A stretch of DNA of 64,000 nucleotides from Candidatus Accumulibacter regalis. GTDB taxonomy: Bacteria > Pseudomonadota > Gammaproteobacteria > Burkholderiales > Rhodocyclaceae. This document shows positions 61,392-64,000 of this stretch, in pieces (position 1 is the stretch's first letter; every line of letters starts with the position of its first letter). The translations under genes were made by a program, and so were the position numbers. The stretch lies in assembly GCA_000585075.1 (NCBI GenBank), contig JEMY01000026.1, forward strand, positions 16,335-80,334, read 5' to 3'. The notes under the pieces were generated by a model that was not told where the DNA came from, searched no databases, and worked only from the letters and a program-made list of their open reading frames with translations.

Positions 61392-61475
61392 ACTGGCGCA
61401 GCGACCACGGCCAGCCTGCTGCCGATTGGCTCTGCGGATGATATCCTTCGGGCCGAAGAGGGCGCTTTGCCGCTG
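61392..61475 (+). repeat. Conserved block upstream of the DUF1269 gene, shared with 50796-50875
   Basis: The core TGATATCCTTCGGGCCGAAG (61439-61458, continued by A) holds a perfect inverted repeat, CTTCGG-G-CCGAAG, and matches 19 of 21 positions of the block upstream of ppk2. Weaker similarity extends about 40 nt upstream (ACGGCCAGCC...) and 15 nt downstream (TTTGCCGC). It ends about 90 nt before the DUF1269 start, a plausible operator or promoter distance. Confidence 0.6.
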
Positions 61476-61563
61476 TCGTAATGCAGGCGATTGCCACGCC
61501 GTCGCGAACCCGTCGGAACACGCACCCGATCACTGTCACTCAACCAAGCTAGGAGAACGTTTC

Positions 61564-62061
61564 ATGAGCAAGCTCGTGGTAATTGCCTACGATGATCAAT
61601 TCCGGGCAGAAGAAGTCCGCACCAAGCTGCGCAAGCTGCAGCAGGACCACCTCGTCGATCTCGCGGAGGCGCTTGTTGCCGTCAAGGACGACCAGGGCGA
61701 GGTCACCCTGCTGCAGATGTACAAGCCGGCCGCCGTGGTCGAAGGACGCAAGGGTTTCTGGAATACGCTGGTCGGGGCCATCGTCATGGACCCGGTGCTC
61801 GCCATGGCGAGCGACGCGCGCGGCGGCGCGATCAGGGGCGCGCTGGCCGGCGCCGGCGTCGACGAGGACTTCCTGAAGGATCTTGCGGCGACGTTCAAGA
61901 ACGGCAGTTCGGTACTCTTCGTCCTGGTCCGTCAGGCAAATCCCGACAAGGTGCTGGAAGCACTGCAGGGCACCGGCGGCAAGGTCATCGAGACGACGCT
62001 GTCGCACCAGGACGAAGCGAAGCTGCAGGCGGCCCTCAGCGCCGCCCCGGCGGTCGGCTGA
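61564..62061 (+). CDS. DUF1269 domain protein
   Basis: This 165-residue protein begins MSKLVVIAYDDQFRAEEVRT and has the DUF1269 layout. An N-terminal alpha/beta part (LAEALVAVKDDQGEVTLLQM) is followed by a Gly/Ala-rich central segment (VMDPVLAMASDARGGAIRGALAGAGVDEDF) and a second alpha/beta part (GSSVLFVLVRQANPDKVLEAL). Function is unknown; homologues are often membrane-associated and stress-linked. The upstream spacer carries an inverted repeat shared with ppk2, suggesting joint control. Confidence 0.85.
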   Translation: MSKLVVIAYDDQFRAEEVRTKLRKLQQDHLVDLAEALVAVKDDQGEVTLLQMYKPAAVVEGRKGFWNTLVGAIVMDPVLAMASDARGGAIRGALAGAGVDEDFLKDLAATFKNGSSVLFVLVRQANPDKVLEALQGTGGKVIETTLSHQDEAKLQAALSAAPAVG

Positions 62062-62187
62062 GCGTACGGCAGTCGGCGGTCAGTCGGCGCGCCGTCGCCA
62101 CTCGCCGGCAATGGCGCCCCGCAGACGGCAGATGAACAGGCCATTATTCCTTCGTATCGCGACACCCATGCTTCAGGAGAACACACC

Positions 62188-62811
62188 ATGAAAACCCGCC
62201 TGCTGGTCTGCGCCGCAGCCATCTGTCTCGCTTCGCCACCGCTCGCCGCCGAGCAATGGTCCTGGGACCCCGTGAAGGACGTTGAGAACGTCCTGCCCGC
62301 GGGCGTACCGAACGAAGGAAAGATCATTCAGGGCCGGCAGCAGGTTCGCGAGATGGCACAGGATGCGCTGAGCTCGCTCTACGAGATTGCGCCGGGCGCG
62401 CATCGGGCGATCGAGCGCTCGGCGGGCTATGCCGTTTTCAGCACCTTCGGCATCAAGCTCTTCTTTGCCGGCGGCACCACCGGCAAGGGCATGGTCGTCA
62501 ATCAAATGACCGGTCGCCAGACCTTCATGCAGATGGCGCAGGTGCAGGGCGGGCTGGGCTTCGGGGTCAACAAGAACCGCCTGATCTTCGTCTTCGCCAG
62601 CGAGCAGGCCCTGCGCAACTTCATCGACCAGGGCTGGGACTTCGGCGGCCAGGCCAGCTTCGCGGCGATGGACCGCGGTCAGGGCAGCATGTTTGCCGGC
62701 GCCGCGTCGGTGGCACCCGGCGTTTACCTGTACCAACTGACCGAGAGCGGGCTTTCGGCCACGCTCACGGTGTCGGGGACAAAATTCTTCAAGGACCCCG
62801 ACCTCAACTGA
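62188..62811 (+). CDS. Exported SYLF/YSC84-domain lipid-binding protein
   Basis: This 207-residue protein has a signal peptide (MKTRLLVCAAAICLASPPLA). Its SYLF (YSC84-like) domain has GYAVFSTFGIKLFFAGGTTG, GMVVNQMTGRQTFMQMAQVQ and GLGFGVNKNRLIFVFASEQAL. Eukaryotic SYLF domains bind phosphoinositides; bacterial members are exported and of unknown role. It lies 126 nt after the DUF1269 gene and 114 nt before the parvulin gene, possibly one transcription unit. Confidence 0.87.
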   Translation: MKTRLLVCAAAICLASPPLAAEQWSWDPVKDVENVLPAGVPNEGKIIQGRQQVREMAQDALSSLYEIAPGAHRAIERSAGYAVFSTFGIKLFFAGGTTGKGMVVNQMTGRQTFMQMAQVQGGLGFGVNKNRLIFVFASEQALRNFIDQGWDFGGQASFAAMDRGQGSMFAGAASVAPGVYLYQLTESGLSATLTVSGTKFFKDPDLN

Positions 62812-62925
62812 GTCCTTCTCGCTGCACCGCCGTTTCGTTCCTCAACCCTTCGTTTCGCTGGCAATCTGCGCCGCAGTTCGGGCGCAGGCGCCCGCGGACG
62901 CCACTTTCACCGCAAGGAAACATCC

Positions 62926-63858
62926 ATGAGATTCATCAAGTCCCGCGTCCTGCTCGCCGGCGCCGCTTCGCTGCTCGCCCTCGGCGCCTGCAACTCCGAG
63001 CAAAAAGCCGCTGCACCGGCAGCGAAGGAAGCCGCCGCGCCGGTGGTGCAGGAAGACGCCGTGGCGACCGTGAACGGCACCGCCATCACCAAGGCGCGTG
63101 TCGACATGATCGTCAAGCAGGGCGCCAGCACCGGCCAACCGGACACTCCCGAAATGCGCCGGGGGATCATCGAGCATCTGACCGCGCAAATGCTGATCGC
63201 CGAGGAGGCGGTGAAGAAGGGGCTGGACAAGATGCCCGAGATCAGCGAGCAATTCGATATGCTCAGGCAGTCGATCCTGGCCAACGCCTATGTCCAGGAC
63301 TTCATCAAGACCCATCCGGTCAGCGAAGAAATGCTGAAAGCCGAATACGAGCGCATGAAGGAAATGGCCGCCGGCAGCGAGTACAAGGCGCGCCATATCC
63401 TGGTCGAGACCGAGGCCGAAGCCAGGGACATCATCGCCAGGCTGAAGAAAGATCCGGCGGCGTTCGAAAAGCTGGCCCGGGAAAAAAGCAAGGATCCCGG
63501 CTCCAAGGCCAATGGCGGCGAGCTGGGCTGGTTTGACACGGGCTCGATGGTGCCGGAGTTCGGCAGCGCAGCCAGCAAGCTGGAAAAGGGCAGCTTCACG
63601 CAGGAGCCGGTGCACACCCAGTTTGGCTATCACGTCATCCTCCTGGAAGACACCCGGCCGGTACAAGCACCTCCCTTTGACCAGGTCAAAGCCGATCTGG
63701 CGCAACACCTGCAGCAGCAACAACTGACGAAACTGCTCGACGATCTCAAGGCCAAGGCCAAGATCGCGATTGTCGAAGCGTCAGCGCCGGCCGCAGCGCC
63801 GGCAGCCACCCCGGCGGCAGCGCCAGCCCCGGCGTCTGCAGGCGCCGCCGGCAAGTAA
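62926..63858 (+). CDS. Parvulin-type peptidyl-prolyl isomerase lipoprotein
   Basis: This 310-residue protein has a lipobox (LLALGAC, Cys about residue 24), so it is probably lipid-anchored on the periplasmic side. A SurA-like N-terminal region follows (VATVNGTAITKARVDMIVKQ), then a parvulin domain (YKARHILVETEAEARDIIAR...GGELGWFDTGSMVPEFGSA...GYHVILLEDTRP) at about residues 150-250. A Pro/Ala-rich tail closes the protein. It is likely a chaperone/foldase for envelope proteins; the substrate is unknown. Confidence 0.9.
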   Translation: MRFIKSRVLLAGAASLLALGACNSEQKAAAPAAKEAAAPVVQEDAVATVNGTAITKARVDMIVKQGASTGQPDTPEMRRGIIEHLTAQMLIAEEAVKKGLDKMPEISEQFDMLRQSILANAYVQDFIKTHPVSEEMLKAEYERMKEMAAGSEYKARHILVETEAEARDIIARLKKDPAAFEKLAREKSKDPGSKANGGELGWFDTGSMVPEFGSAASKLEKGSFTQEPVHTQFGYHVILLEDTRPVQAPPFDQVKADLAQHLQQQQLTKLLDDLKAKAKIAIVEASAPAAAPAATPAAAPAPASAGAAGK

Positions 63859-63869
63859 GCCCTGCTCGT

Positions 63870-63976
63870 GGTGTAGTGCTGCACGCCGGTTGAAATTCGA
63901 GACTTCCCGCCGGCCTGTCATCTTTTGCGCGGCTTTCGGAGTTGGCGAAAGTCTCGTCAGGAATGCAGCACTACAC
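63870..63976 (+). repeat. TAGTGNTGC hairpin element, copy 4
   Basis: Perfect 14-nt terminal inverted repeats (ggtgtagtgctgca/tgcagcactacacc) bound a 107-nt unit that begins 12 nt after the parvulin gene stop. The interior contains a second hairpin (ctttcg/cgaaag) and the CCGGCCTGTC segment common to the family. It is the best-preserved single unit in the window. The sequence after it ends in a run of C at the window edge. Confidence 0.75.
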
Positions 63977-64000
63977 CCGCCGCCCCACCCCCCCCCCCCC

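Overview
The window is about 64 kb of GC-rich bacterial chromosome. It most resembles a betaproteobacterium of the Rhodocyclales, and a Candidatus Accumulibacter-like organism is the best guess. The reasons are the hemCDXY, dusB-fis-purH-purD, minCDE, pepP-ubiH and lptD-surA-pdxA-rsmA gene orders, a form II RuBisCO (cbbM) with cbbQ and cbbO, and a PPK2-family polyphosphate enzyme. This placement is inferred from gene order and protein motifs; no database was searched. No rRNA, tRNA or CRISPR array was recognised.

Layout. 1-4.4 kb: hemC (cut by the window edge), hemD, hemX and hemY on +, with stop/start overlaps. 4.4-9.7 kb: a minus-strand run dusB-fis-purH-purD-hemF. 9.9-16.3 kb: minCDE, pepP with a UbiH-type hydroxylase, and the amgK/murU peptidoglycan-recycling pair, all on -. 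16.5-22.6 kb: lptD-surA-pdxA-rsmA on +. lptD is split into two frames by a 22-bp tandem duplication. 22.6-28.9 kb: a minus-strand run of purC, a DUF2189 membrane protein, prlC, a DUF4124/glutaredoxin protein, exonuclease III, a Crp/Fnr regulator and a DUF2892 protein. 29.2-34.1 kb: pyk, gap and tkt on -. 34.4-39.9 kb: cbbY, cbbM, cbbQ and cbbO on +. The two carbon-metabolism clusters diverge from an unusually AT-rich intergenic region.

40.3-49.1 kb is a tightly packed plus-strand cluster: a large glucosidase-like protein, a GMC oxidoreductase, an MFS transporter, an SDR dehydrogenase and a CIO-type cytochrome bd oxidase (cydAB). It may be a sugar-oxidation module with its own quinol oxidase. 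49.1-54.2 kb holds a GDT1/MneA-type cation exporter, a DUF4124 protein, PPK2 and a SulP transporter. 54.2-59.5 kb is a scarred accessory region: a collapsed IS3-family element, a recombinase C-terminal fragment, a large exported ankyrin-type protein of unknown function, a receiver-domain fragment and a decayed DUF1254/DUF1214 gene. 59.5-63.9 kb holds the intact DUF1254/DUF1214 paralogue and genes for DUF1269, SYLF-domain and parvulin-lipoprotein products.

The most notable non-coding features are the lptD duplication, a family of about 105-nt hairpin elements with TAGTGNTGC-type terminal inverted repeats (four copies, one overlapping the ppk2 stop codon), and a conserved block with an operator-like CTTCGG-G-CCGAAG inverted repeat shared by the regions upstream of ppk2 and the DUF1269 gene.
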